NCBI GenBank assembly: GCA_020249925.1
Contig: JADCER010000006.1
Location: 124,001 to 188,000, forward strand
Reading direction: 5' to 3'
DNA length: 64,000 bases
Source: Roseomonas sp.
GTDB taxonomy: Bacteria > Pseudomonadota > Alphaproteobacteria > Acetobacterales > Acetobacteraceae
Part shown: positions 44,808 to 53,163 of the stretch, in pieces
Layout: every line of letters starts with the position of its first letter
Numbering within the stretch: the first letter of the stretch is position 1
Position numbers and translations under genes: made by a program
Notes under the pieces: generated by a model
What the model saw: the letters and a program-made list of their open reading frames with translations, nothing else
Databases searched by the model: none
What the model was told of the DNA's origin: nothing

Positions 44808-45452
44808 ATGGAAATCTGCCTCAGCTTCGACAATGGGCCGGAGCCTGAGGCAACGCCGGGCGTGCTTGCAGTACTCGCGCGCCGGCGCATCCCCGCGATG
44901 TTTTTCGTCGTTGGTGAAAAGCTGCGTGATCCCAAGGCGCGCGCCTTGGCGGCGCAGGCGCGCGATGCCGGGCATGTGATTGGCAATCACACACTGACCC
45001 ATGGCGCGCCGCTGGGGCGTCGCAGCGCTGCCGAGGCTTTGCATGAAATCACGGAAACTGATGTGCTGCTGGGCGATCTTGCCGCGCCCGAGCGCTATTT
45101 CCGCCCGAATGGCGGCGGCGGTGCCCTGGGGGCGCATCTTTTGAACGGCGCAGCGGCGCGGCATTTGATTGCAGCGCAGGCCACCATGGTGCTGTGGAAT
45201 GCCGTGCCCGGTGATTTCCGTGATGCCGAGGGCTGGCCTGCCACGGCCCATGCGATGCTGAGCGCGGCTCGGGCGCCGGTGATGCTGGTGCTGCATGATC
45301 TGCCCAATGGCGCCATGCGGCATCTCGATCGCTTTTTGGGAGAGGTTCAGGATCAGGGTTGGCATTTCCGCCGCGATCCGCCGCCCGGCTGCGTGCCACT
45401 GCGGCGCGGCATCCCCGGGCCGGATTTCGCGCGCTATATCTGCTGCCCCTGA
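44808..45452 (+). CDS. Polysaccharide deacetylase-like (NodB fold) hydrolase
   Basis: Carbohydrate-esterase-4-like fold, 214 residues, no signal peptide, so cytoplasmic. Motif 1, normally TFDDGP, reads LSFDNGPEP: Asp8 (catalytic base) is kept and the metal-ligand Asp is Asn9. Motif 2 is complete (GNHTLTHG, His61 and His65), followed by RPNGGGG and VLHDLPNGA. In this small-molecule operon it more likely acts on an amide or imide, as do allantoinase/PuuE-like members, than on chitin (inference). Its 3' end overlaps the convergent acetyltransferase gene by 19 bases. Confidence 0.82.
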   Translation: MEICLSFDNGPEPEATPGVLAVLARRRIPAMFFVVGEKLRDPKARALAAQARDAGHVIGNHTLTHGAPLGRRSAAEALHEITETDVLLGDLAAPERYFRPNGGGGALGAHLLNGAAARHLIAAQATMVLWNAVPGDFRDAEGWPATAHAMLSAARAPVMLVLHDLPNGAMRHLDRFLGEVQDQGWHFRRDPPPGCVPLRRGIPGPDFARYICCP

Positions 45453-46075
45453 ACAGGTCGGGCCGGCACGCCGGCCACGCGCGCGCCAGGAGGAATATCT
45501 TCCACCACCGCCGCACCGGCGCCAATCACCGCGCCAGCGCCGATGGAAATGCCGGGGCGCACCACCGCGCCCGCGCCAATCAAGGCACCCGCACCAATAC
45601 GCACCCCGCCTGCCAGCACCGCGCCGGGGCCGATATGCGCGGCCTCCGCCAGCACGCAATCATGTTCCACAATCGCGCCAGTATTGATCAGCACGAACGG
45701 ACCGATCTCGGCATCAGGACCGATCACGGCGCGGGCGAGGATGGCGGCCCCCTCCCCGATCCTGGCGCCATGGCCGATCAGGGCCGCGGGGTGGATCAGG
45801 CTTGGCAGGGCAAAACTGGCGGCGCGCAGCCTGCCAGCAGCAGTCAGGCGCTGGGCATTATCGCCAACCGCGGCATGGGCAAGCGTAACCCCCTGCCCGG
45901 CCAGCGCGGCGAGCAGGCTTTCATCGCCCAGCACCGGCAGGCCGAGCACCTGCCTCGCCTTGGGCGCGGCATCCACAAAACCGGCAATCTCATAAGCGCC
46001 GCCTGAAAGCAGCAAATCGGCCATCGCCTTGCCATGCCCGCCCGCCCCCAGCAGCAGGATGCGCGGGCGGGTCAT
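45434..46075 (-). CDS. NeuD/PglD-family sugar O/N-acyltransferase
   Basis: Left-handed beta-helix acetyltransferase, 213 residues. The N-terminal UDP-sugar domain starts MTRPRILLLGAGGHGKAMADLL. Hexapeptide repeats run from about 95 to 195 (AARIGEGAAI, VIGPDAEIGPF), with the catalytic His in INTGAIVEHDC. Members acetylate the 4-amino group of UDP-4-amino-sugars (PglD) or sialic acids (NeuD). The start overlaps the upstream lipoprotein stop (ATGA). It is about 19 kb from the polysaccharide operon that lacks such an enzyme, so it could supply the missing acetylation of a bacillosamine-like sugar. Confidence 0.87.
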   Translation of the reverse strand: MTRPRILLLGAGGHGKAMADLLLSGGAYEIAGFVDAAPKARQVLGLPVLGDESLLAALAGQGVTLAHAAVGDNAQRLTAAGRLRAASFALPSLIHPAALIGHGARIGEGAAILARAVIGPDAEIGPFVLINTGAIVEHDCVLAEAAHIGPGAVLAGGVRIGAGALIGAGAVVRPGISIGAGAVIGAGAAVVEDIPPGARVAGVPARPVQGQQI

Positions 46076-47046
46076 CTTGCAGGCTCGGGCCGGGGCAGCT
46101 CGGCAGCGCGGGGCGGCAGTGCCAACCCGCCCGGCGCGGCATTGGGCTGGGCCCGTTGGCCCCCCCCCTCGCGCGCTGGCATGCCGCCGGCATTTTCGAT
46201 CACGCGCTGCACCCCGCCCGCCGCCTCGGCCGCCGCGGCAAAGGCGATATCGCCCCAATGCCGGTCCAAAAGCCCGGCTGGGATTTCATTCATTTGCAGC
46301 ACGCGGCCCAATTCCTGCCCATCCCGGCGGGAGACGATCCAAAGGATTTCCACCCTTTGCATGCGCGGCCTGGTGGGCACGACATTGACACGGCCATCCG
46401 CGGCAAAGCCCGCGCCATCCGCCACATCCTGCGCCAGGATGCCCTGATCGCCCAAGGCTTCGCGCATCCGCGCCGTCAGGCTTTCATTGCCATCGCCCGG
46501 GGCGCCGCGCACCGGCAACAGATAAATGCGCGGCGGGCCGGCCGCGGTGAGTGCGGAGGGCACCGTGGATTTCCGCGCCGCTTCCGCCCGCAGCAGCAAA
46601 TCCGCCGCTCGGCGAGAGGCATCATTGGCAACCTCGGCCAGCAGCGCCGCATCAGGCCGCGCCCAATCACGCGCCGGGATAGCGCTGCCTTCGGCCACCC
46701 CTTGCGGGGCGCCATCGGGGTCGAACAGGGCATAGCGCGGCACCACGCGATTGCCCTCCAACCGCATGTCCATCTTCAGGCGCCAATCAAGCGGCAGCGG
46801 GTCTTCCGCCACGGCCGGGACCTCACGCTTCAGCAGGGCCTGGGCAATGGCGCGGGCGAGGGCCTCCGATTCGGTGGCGGAGAGCATGGCGGCATCGGGC
46901 GTTGGGACCGCCAGGCGGTAGGGGGGCGGAACCGCCAGCCTGCCGGCCAGGCCGCCCGGATTGCCGCGGAAGGGTTGCGGCAAATCCCCACAGGCCGCGA
47001 GCAGCAGCGGCAAAAGCGCCAGCCAGCCAAAGCTGCGCCGCATCAT
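46072..47046 (-). CDS. Lipoprotein of unknown function
   Basis: A predicted outer-membrane or periplasmic lipoprotein of 324 residues that I do not recognise. The signal RRSFGWLALLPLLLAACG has lipidation Cys19. The body has a well-formed beta/alpha domain including LPLDWRLKMDMRLEG, PPRIYLLPVRGAPGDGNESLTARM and RPRMQRVEILWIVSRRDGQELGRV. The last 45 residues are Pro/Ala/Arg-rich and probably disordered. The start overlaps the stop of a 22-codon frame upstream by ATGA, and its own stop overlaps the NeuD-like start, giving a tightly coupled three-gene string. A link to envelope glycan assembly is only suggested by that neighbour. Confidence 0.72.
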   Translation of the reverse strand: MMRRSFGWLALLPLLLAACGDLPQPFRGNPGGLAGRLAVPPPYRLAVPTPDAAMLSATESEALARAIAQALLKREVPAVAEDPLPLDWRLKMDMRLEGNRVVPRYALFDPDGAPQGVAEGSAIPARDWARPDAALLAEVANDASRRAADLLLRAEAARKSTVPSALTAAGPPRIYLLPVRGAPGDGNESLTARMREALGDQGILAQDVADGAGFAADGRVNVVPTRPRMQRVEILWIVSRRDGQELGRVLQMNEIPAGLLDRHWGDIAFAAAAEAAGGVQRVIENAGGMPAREGGGQRAQPNAAPGGLALPPRAAELPRPEPAR

Positions 47047-47111
47047 AGCATGACGCAGGTGGCGAGCAGGGTCAGGAAGCTGAGGACCAGGAACATGACG
47101 ATATAGGGCAT
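47043..47111 (-). CDS. Possible 22-residue single-pass membrane peptide
   Basis: A short frame encodes [20 protein letters not shown] followed by Met-Leu and a stop. Nearly the whole peptide is hydrophobic, enough for one membrane span. Its TGA overlaps the start of the lipoprotein gene (ATGA), the arrangement seen for the other genes of this string. The ribosome-binding site is weak. It could be a real small membrane protein or a leader whose translation sets expression of the lipoprotein. It could also be chance. Confidence 0.4.
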   Translation of the reverse strand: MPYIVMFLVLSFLTLLATCVML

Positions 47112-47227
47112 GGGCGCTTCATGCCATGGGCGGGCCAAAGCGGGAAGATCGGGGCCGATTTCCCCGGGGCGGTTTCTGTTCTAAGCAAGGGCAAGAATCC
47201 CATTTTCCGCATTGGCCTTCGCTTGAC

Positions 47228-49900
47228 ATGAACACTGCCCCGATAGCGGCCGAGAAAGCCGCGCCGCGTTACGATTTCCACCGTGCCGAGCCGCGCTGGC
47301 AGCAGGCCTGGCAGGACCGCGCCTGTTTTGTGGTGCCCGATGTGCCGCCGGCGGACGCGCGGAAATACTACGTGCTTGAGATGTTCCCCTACCCCAGCGG
47401 CAAGATCCATATGGGCCATGTGCGCAATTACACGCTGGGCGATGTGGTGGCACGCTACAAGCGCGCGCGCGGGCATTTGGTGATGCATCCCATGGGCTGG
47501 GATGCCTTTGGCTTGCCCGCGGAAAACGCGGCGCGCGAACGTGGCATCCACCCGGCCAAATGGACCTATGACAATATCGCCAATATGCGCGCAGAATTGC
47601 AGCGCATGGGGCTTTCGCTGGATTGGGCGCGGGAATTTGCGACCTGCGATGTGGAATATTACGGGCGGCAGCAGAAATTATTGCTGGATTTCTGGCGCGC
47701 GGGCCTGGTGGAGCGCAAGGAATCCTGGGTGAATTGGGATCCGGTGGATGGCACCGTACTCGCCAATGAACAGGTGATTGATGGGCGCGGCTGGCGGTCT
47801 GGGGCGCTGGTCGAGAAAAAGCAGCTCAGCCAATGGTTCTTGAGCATCACGAAATTCGCGCCTGATTTGCTGGAAGCGCTTGGCGGGCTGGATCGCTGGC
47901 CGGAACGCGTGAAGCTGATGCAGTCGAACTGGATCGGGCGGAGCGAAGGAGCGAAGGTTCGCTTCAAGTTGGCGGAGGCGGTGATGGGCAGCCGTCCTGA
48001 TGATCCGAGGGCTTTGCCCGAGGGTCTGAATCAGGCCGGCGCGCCGCAGGCGCATATCAACGAAGTTGAGGTTTTCACGACGCGCCCGGATACGCTGTTT
48101 GGCATGTCCTTCCTGGCTGTTGCGGCGGAGCATCCCTTGGCGGCGGCCGCTGGGGCGCGCGATGCCAAAGCCGCCGAATTTATCGCCGAATGCCGGCGCA
48201 TGGGCACCTCGGAAGCCGCGATTGAGCAGGCGGAAAAGCGCGGCTTTGATACGGGCTTTCGCGTCAAGCATCCCTTCAATGGACAGGAATACCCGGTCTG
48301 GATCGCGAATTTTGTGCTGATGGAATATGGCACGGGTGCCATTTTCGGCTGCCCCGCGCATGACCAGCGCGATTTGGATTTTGCGCGCAAATACGGGCTT
48401 TCCGTCACCCCCGTCGTGCTGCCGCCTGGCGCCGATGCAGCGACCTTCAGCGTGGGCGATGTTGCGCATACCGAAGATGGGGTCGCTTACAATTCTGGTT
48501 TCCTGGATGGGCTTGGTGTCGCGGCGGCAAAGCGGCGCGTGATTGATGAGCTGGAAAAGCTTGGTGCCGGTCAGGGCATCGTGAATTGGCGGCTGCGCGA
48601 TTGGGGTGTTTCACGCCAGCGCTATTGGGGCTGCCCCATTCCCTTCATCCATTGCGATGATTGCGGCGTGGTGCCCGTGCCGGATGATCAATTGCCGGTG
48701 CGCCTGCCGGATGATGTGGATTTTGCCAAGCCAGGCAACCCCTTGGATAATCACCCGAGCTGGAAGCATGTCGCCTGCCCGAAATGCAGCAAGCCCGCGC
48801 GGCGGGAGACGGATACCTGCGACACCTTCGTCGATTCATCCTGGTATTACGCGCGCTTCTGCTCACCGCGGGCAGCCGAGCCGGTGACCAGAGGCGCGGT
48901 GGATGGTTGGCTGCCGGTTGATCAGTATATCGGCGGCATTGAACACGCGATTTTGCATTTGCTCTATTCGCGCTTCTTCTCCCGCGCCATGAAGGAAACC
49001 GGCCATCTTTCCGTGGATGAACCCTTCGCTGGGCTTTTCACGCAAGGCATGGTCCAGCATGAAAGCTACAAGGGCGCCGATGGCCGCTGGCTTTATCCGG
49101 AGGAGGTGGAATTCGCGGTGGCGGCGGATGGCACGCGCAGCGCAACCGTGAAGGGCAGCACCGAAGCGGTGACGATTGGCCGGGTTGAGGCCATGTCCAA
49201 ATCCAAGCGCAATACGGTGGACCCCGGCGCGATCATCGCGAAATACGGTGCCGATACCGCGCGCTGGTTCATCCTGTCCGACAATCCACCCGAACGCGAT
49301 ATGGAATGGACGGAAGCGGGTGTCGCGGGTGCCTATCGCTTCACGCAGCGCGTATTTCGCATTGTGGAAGCAGCCCTCCCTGCCCTGCCGCCAGCCGGCG
49401 CGTTGCCGGAGGAAACCGGCAAGGCACTGCGACGTGCCACGCATCGCGCCATCGCAACGGTGACCGAGGCTTTGGAGACCTTCGCCTTCAATGTCGCGGT
49501 GGCGCGGCTTTATGAATTCGCCAATGCCATTGAAGCAGCCAAGGATGCGCCGGGGGGCGCAAAGCGGGAAGCGCTTGAGATGCTGGCGCGGCTTGCCGCA
49601 CCGATGATGCCACATCTGGCCGAAGAAGTTTGGTCCCTGCTGCGGCCCAGTGATGCGGCGCTGGTCGCCGAACTTCCCTGGCCGGAAGCCGATGCCGCCT
49701 TGCTGGTGGCGGAAAGCGTCACCCTTGCCGTGCAGGTGCTTGGCAAGCTCCGCGCCACCATCGAAGTGCCGGTGGGTGCGAGCGAGGAAGCGATTTTTGC
49801 AGCTGCGGAGGCTGAGGAAAATGTGCAGCGTGCCCTGGGTGGCAAGCCCATCAAAAAGCGCATCCATGTACCGGGTCGGGTGGTGAATTTTGTCATCTAG
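47228..49900 (+). CDS. leuS: Leucyl-tRNA synthetase
   Basis: Class I synthetase that charges tRNA-Leu; 890 residues, normal length. The HIGH motif is HMGH at 61-64 ([15 protein letters not shown]), the CP1 editing domain shows [15 protein letters not shown], and WGCPIP and [11 protein letters not shown] are typical. The KMSKS loop reads AMSKS at 655-659: the catalytic second lysine (Lys658) is kept, the first is Ala. The ATG at 47228 gives a start consistent with family members. It leads leuS-lptE-holA, an order common in alphaproteobacteria. Confidence 0.98.
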   Translation: MNTAPIAAEKAAPRYDFHRAEPRWQQAWQDRACFVVPDVPPADARKYYVLEMFPYPSGKIHMGHVRNYTLGDVVARYKRARGHLVMHPMGWDAFGLPAENAARERGIHPAKWTYDNIANMRAELQRMGLSLDWAREFATCDVEYYGRQQKLLLDFWRAGLVERKESWVNWDPVDGTVLANEQVIDGRGWRSGALVEKKQLSQWFLSITKFAPDLLEALGGLDRWPERVKLMQSNWIGRSEGAKVRFKLAEAVMGSRPDDPRALPEGLNQAGAPQAHINEVEVFTTRPDTLFGMSFLAVAAEHPLAAAAGARDAKAAEFIAECRRMGTSEAAIEQAEKRGFDTGFRVKHPFNGQEYPVWIANFVLMEYGTGAIFGCPAHDQRDLDFARKYGLSVTPVVLPPGADAATFSVGDVAHTEDGVAYNSGFLDGLGVAAAKRRVIDELEKLGAGQGIVNWRLRDWGVSRQRYWGCPIPFIHCDDCGVVPVPDDQLPVRLPDDVDFAKPGNPLDNHPSWKHVACPKCSKPARRETDTCDTFVDSSWYYARFCSPRAAEPVTRGAVDGWLPVDQYIGGIEHAILHLLYSRFFSRAMKETGHLSVDEPFAGLFTQGMVQHESYKGADGRWLYPEEVEFAVAADGTRSATVKGSTEAVTIGRVEAMSKSKRNTVDPGAIIAKYGADTARWFILSDNPPERDMEWTEAGVAGAYRFTQRVFRIVEAALPALPPAGALPEETGKALRRATHRAIATVTEALETFAFNVAVARLYEFANAIEAAKDAPGGAKREALEMLARLAAPMMPHLAEEVWSLLRPSDAALVAELPWPEADAALLVAESVTLAVQVLGKLRATIEVPVGASEEAIFAAAEAEENVQRALGGKPIKKRIHVPGRVVNFVI

Positions 49901-50426
49901 ACGCGCCCTGATCGCGCTTGGCCTGCCGCTGCTGGCGGCAGGCTGCGGCTTTCGGCCCATGTATGGCCAGGGCGGCGGGCGCGAAGATGCGCAGGTCTCG
50001 GCATCGCTTGCGGCGGTGAAGGTCGGGTTGATCACCGAACGCCAAGGGCAATTGCTGCGCCGGCGCCTGGAAGAGGGGCTGGCACCCAAAGGCCGGGAAG
50101 GCGTGCGGCCGCAATATGATCTGCGGGTCGGGCTTGCCTATAACCTCGAGCTTCAGGGCTTTCGCCGCGATGGCTTTCCAAGCCGGGTGCGTTTTAACGC
50201 AACGGCCAATTGGCTTCTGTTCGATGTTGCTGCGCCGCCGCGTGAAATCACACGCGGCACGGAGCGCGCCTTTGATGCCTATGACATTCCGGAGAATCAG
50301 TTCTTTGCCGCTGATGTCGCCCGCGACACCATGGAGCGCCAATTGATCGAACAATTGGCGCAGCAGATCCTGCAACAGCTCGCCATATATTTCCGCACCG
50401 CACCTCAAGGCGCGGCGCCGGCCTGA
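49890..50426 (+). CDS. lptE: LPS-assembly lipoprotein LptE
   Basis: Outer-membrane lipoprotein that plugs the LptD barrel and aids LPS insertion; 178 residues. The signal [23 protein letters not shown] has the lipobox with Cys19, followed by the family's GFRPMYG. The start is TTG at 49890, overlapping the leuS stop by 11 bases, so translation is coupled. Its place between leuS and holA supports the assignment. Confidence 0.92.
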   Translation: MSSRRALIALGLPLLAAGCGFRPMYGQGGGREDAQVSASLAAVKVGLITERQGQLLRRRLEEGLAPKGREGVRPQYDLRVGLAYNLELQGFRRDGFPSRVRFNATANWLLFDVAAPPREITRGTERAFDAYDIPENQFFAADVARDTMERQLIEQLAQQILQQLAIYFRTAPQGAAPA

Positions 50427-50428
50427 TC

Positions 50429-51454
50429 ATGGCCAAGATTGATGCGCGGCGCATTGCGGGCTTCCTGGCCGATCCGCCGCCAGCCACGCGCGTGGTGCTG
50501 ATTTATGGCGATGATCTGGGGCTGGTGCGCGAAAGGGCGGATCACCTCACGCGCGCTGTGGTGGGTGATGATCCTTTCGGCCTGGTGGAGGTCCCGCGCG
50601 AAGCCGCCAGCCGTGACACCAGCATCCTGGCCGGGGAAGCGGCGCAACCTGCGCTCACGGGCGGGCGGCGCCTGGTGCGCGTGCGTGATGCGACAGATGG
50701 CCTGGCCAATGCCGCCAAGGCCGCGCTGGCAGGTCCGGGCCCCGGCATTGTGCTGCTGGAAGCGGGTGCGCTGGCCGGCAATAAGGGCCTTCGCCCCGCG
50801 CTGGAACGCGCCAATGACGCAGCGGCGGTGATTGCCTGCTACCCCGAAACCGGGGCGGAGTTGGAAGCAAGCCTTGGGCGCATGCTGAAGGAACGCGGTG
50901 TTGCAGCGGATAGCGGCGCGCTTGCCTTCATGGCCGCGCGGCTTGGCGAAAACCGCCTGCAAATCCGCCAGGAAGTGGAAAAGCTGGCGCTTTATGTCGG
51001 CCCCGCCAAGCGCGTGACGGAAGAAGACGCGATGGCCTGCATCGCTGAAGGTTCAACGCTTGATCTTGATCAGGCGCTGCTGGCAGCAACCGCGGGCGAT
51101 GCGGCGCTCACGGATCGTGCCTTGGATCAGGCCTTTGCCGAGGGCGCGGCCGCGGTGCAGGTGGTGCGCGCGGCACTCAGGCATGTGCAGCGCTTGCATC
51201 TGGCAGCACTTGCAATGGCGAAGGGTGCAAGCCCTGGCGATGCGCTGTCTTCGCTCCGCCCACCGGTATTTTTCAAAAGCCGCCCGGCTTATGAAAGGGC
51301 GCTGCGCCTGTGGCCCGCGCCGGCCTTGGCGGCGGCCGGTGATGCGCTGCTGGAAGCCGAACGCCAAACCAAGACCACCGGCATGCCGGATCAGGCGATT
51401 GCGCGCGCAGCGGTCATGGCGCTGGCGCGCGAAGCGGTGCTGCGTCGGCGCTAA
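50429..51454 (+). CDS. holA: DNA polymerase III delta subunit
   Basis: Clamp-loader subunit that opens the beta clamp; 341 residues. The N-terminal domain shows VVLIYGDDLGLVRERAD and SRDTSILAGEAAQPALTGGRRLVRV. The middle domain has GVAADSGALAFMAARLGENRLQIRQEVEKLALY, the HolA hallmark. The ATG at 50429 follows the lptE stop directly. The stop codon shares bases with the convergent cupin gene (CTAA at 51451-51454). Confidence 0.96.
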   Translation: MAKIDARRIAGFLADPPPATRVVLIYGDDLGLVRERADHLTRAVVGDDPFGLVEVPREAASRDTSILAGEAAQPALTGGRRLVRVRDATDGLANAAKAALAGPGPGIVLLEAGALAGNKGLRPALERANDAAAVIACYPETGAELEASLGRMLKERGVAADSGALAFMAARLGENRLQIRQEVEKLALYVGPAKRVTEEDAMACIAEGSTLDLDQALLAATAGDAALTDRALDQAFAEGAAAVQVVRAALRHVQRLHLAALAMAKGASPGDALSSLRPPVFFKSRPAYERALRLWPAPALAAAGDALLEAERQTKTTGMPDQAIARAAVMALAREAVLRRR

Positions 51455-51885
51455 ATCCTGATAAAATCAGCGATCTTCGCGTTTTGACGAAGCGCTATAA
51501 GATCATCTTCACTCGGCAATTGCGGGCGATCCCGTTCAGCCGCAACCAGACAGAGAAAACCAAGCGGTGCATCTTCTGCCGCGCGGAATTGATGCCATTG
51601 CATGGGGCCGATTTCGACCAAATCATGCTCGGCAATGGCGGTGATCTCCTCACCCACCAGGCAGGCGCCGCGCCCGCGCAGGATCAGCACCCAATGGATA
51701 TGCTCATGGCGTTCCAGGGTGGAATGGCCGCCGGGCTGCACCTCAAAATACCGCCACTGCACGGGGAGTGATTCCGCGCCTTCAAACAGAATCTGGCGCG
51801 TCACATCCTTATAGGGGCCGCCTTCCTTGTAGGACAGGACGGGCACATTTTCCCAGCCAAAGGCATTGAAGCGACGCACGGTCAT
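51451..51885 (-). CDS. Cupin-domain protein paired with a RuBisCO-like protein
   Basis: Single-domain cupin of 144 residues. Motif 1 is GGHSTLERHEHIHWVLILRGRG, with three His and a Glu as likely metal ligands, and motif 2 includes IGPMQWHQFRA. The ATG overlaps the stop of the RuBisCO-like gene (ATGA), so the two are made together. In Rhodospirillum rubrum a cupin works directly after a RuBisCO-like protein: it removes methanethiol from 1-methylthioxylulose 5-phosphate to give 1-deoxyxylulose 5-phosphate (MTA-isoprenoid shunt). The same role here is an inference from pairing. Confidence 0.85.
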   Translation of the reverse strand: MTVRRFNAFGWENVPVLSYKEGGPYKDVTRQILFEGAESLPVQWRYFEVQPGGHSTLERHEHIHWVLILRGRGACLVGEEITAIAEHDLVEIGPMQWHQFRAAEDAPLGFLCLVAAERDRPQLPSEDDLIALRQNAKIADFIRI

Positions 51886-53027
51886 TCGGCGGCCTTTCCG
51901 GCGGCAACAGCGTTTTCGATCGCCGCGATGAAGGCACGCGCACCGATTTCAGGATCAGGCGAATGGCGCATCAGCGCGCCGCCAATCAGGAAAACAGCAT
52001 CATGGCCAAAGGCCGCCACCATGCTGTCAATGCGTTCAATCGTCATGCCACCCGCCGGAGAAGGGAAACCGGGCTTTACCTCGCCCAAGGGTTCCTGCAT
52101 GGCAATGGCCAGATCGCGACATTCCTGTTCGGTGAAGGTAAAGCGCCCGCCGGCATTGGGAAAAACCGAGATATCCGCGCCAAAAACCCGAAACAACCGC
52201 CCGAGCAGCATGGCCGGCGTCATGCCATGCTCGGGGTCATGGAAATGCGTCCCCGAAAAGCTTGGATGCGCCATCACCGCCAAGCCGTATTTGCGCGCGA
52301 GGTGAAAGCCCGTGTCAGGGCCGATCAGCAAGGGCGCAATCAGCGCACCAGCACAGCCCTCAGCCGCCGCGAAGGCCATTTGGTCTTCGATCTGATCAAA
52401 CCGGCCGGACACCATGGGGAAATAGAGCGTCTTCCGCCCCGTCCTGGCGTTCGCGTTGCGGATCGCTTCCTGAAGGCGGGCCACCCTTTCCTTGAAGGGG
52501 TGGAAGGGCTGGTCCATCAGCCCGTGATCATCCTTGATGACATCAAGCCCGCCAAGCGCGTAGCCACCAGTAAGCCGCGCCAATTCCGGCACGGAAAGCC
52601 CCAAGGGCTTGATCGCCGTCGCCGCCAAGGGCCGGCCGAAAATGCCAAGCCTTTCCCGCAACCCCGCAACGCCAAAGCCCGGACCGCCAAAGGCGCGCAG
52701 TTGATCGGGCGTCAGGCGGATATCAATGATCCTGATGCCCCGCCTGATCGAGATATTGCCGAAGACGACATTCAGCAGATTGGGGATGGAGTTATTGACG
52801 ATATCGGCGCGGTAGCTGATTTCCACATCGAAAGCCCGCGATGGCGGCGGGCAGGGCGTGATCGCTTCAACCTGGCCCACAATCCCGGCTTCCCAAATGG
52901 CCGGCGGTACGCAATCGGCCGGGATTTCCACCGTTTCCTCAAGGCAGATATCCTTGGCATGGGCTTCAATCGGCCGGGCATCATCCGGGGTGATGCGATA
53001 GAGAATCTGAAACCGCGGCGCGCCCAT
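51882..53027 (-). CDS. RuBisCO-like protein (form IV)
   Basis: Large-subunit-fold enzyme that is not a CO2-fixing RuBisCO; 381 residues. The first loop Lys is Lys140 (TAIKPLGLS). The activation-lysine region reads GGLDVIKDDHG with Lys165 and Asp167, but the metal ligand Glu204 of RuBisCO is His168. No loop-6 Lys equivalent is evident in HPSFSGTH...GMTPAML. Form IV members act as enolases or isomerases. The neighbouring cupin suggests 5-methylthioribulose-1-phosphate isomerase activity; a role in apionate breakdown, known for other members, is the main alternative. The ATG at 53027 with AGGG close upstream is preferred over the TTG at 53057. Confidence 0.9.
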   Translation of the reverse strand: MGAPRFQILYRITPDDARPIEAHAKDICLEETVEIPADCVPPAIWEAGIVGQVEAITPCPPPSRAFDVEISYRADIVNNSIPNLLNVVFGNISIRRGIRIIDIRLTPDQLRAFGGPGFGVAGLRERLGIFGRPLAATAIKPLGLSVPELARLTGGYALGGLDVIKDDHGLMDQPFHPFKERVARLQEAIRNANARTGRKTLYFPMVSGRFDQIEDQMAFAAAEGCAGALIAPLLIGPDTGFHLARKYGLAVMAHPSFSGTHFHDPEHGMTPAMLLGRLFRVFGADISVFPNAGGRFTFTEQECRDLAIAMQEPLGEVKPGFPSPAGGMTIERIDSMVAAFGHDAVFLIGGALMRHSPDPEIGARAFIAAIENAVAAGKAAE

Positions 53028-53124
53028 TAAACCCTGAAACCTCTCCAGCCCTGCCAAAGGAAAGCCAGCCGCGCTTAGCTGGCCCTGCCCCCCTTCATGA
53101 CAAGGCTATTACCGCGAAGTTTGG

Positions 53125-53163
53125 CCCTGGCGATAGGCGGACGCGGGCCAGGGTTCAACCCTG
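53125..53163. terminator. Overlapping inverted repeats after the peroxiredoxin gene
   Basis: CCCTGGC (53125-53131) pairs with GCCAGGG (53147-53153), and CAGGGTT-C-AACCCTG (53149-53163) forms a second, overlapping palindrome over the minus-strand stop at 53155. Either may end the peroxiredoxin transcript before the RuBisCO-like gene. Neither has a T tract. Confidence 0.3.

Noticed and set aside
51882-53027. Genuine carbon-fixing RuBisCO large subunit
   Set aside because: The KDDE metal site is altered to KDDH, the loop-6 lysine region is not recognisable, the protein is short (381 residues), and no small subunit or Calvin-cycle gene is near.
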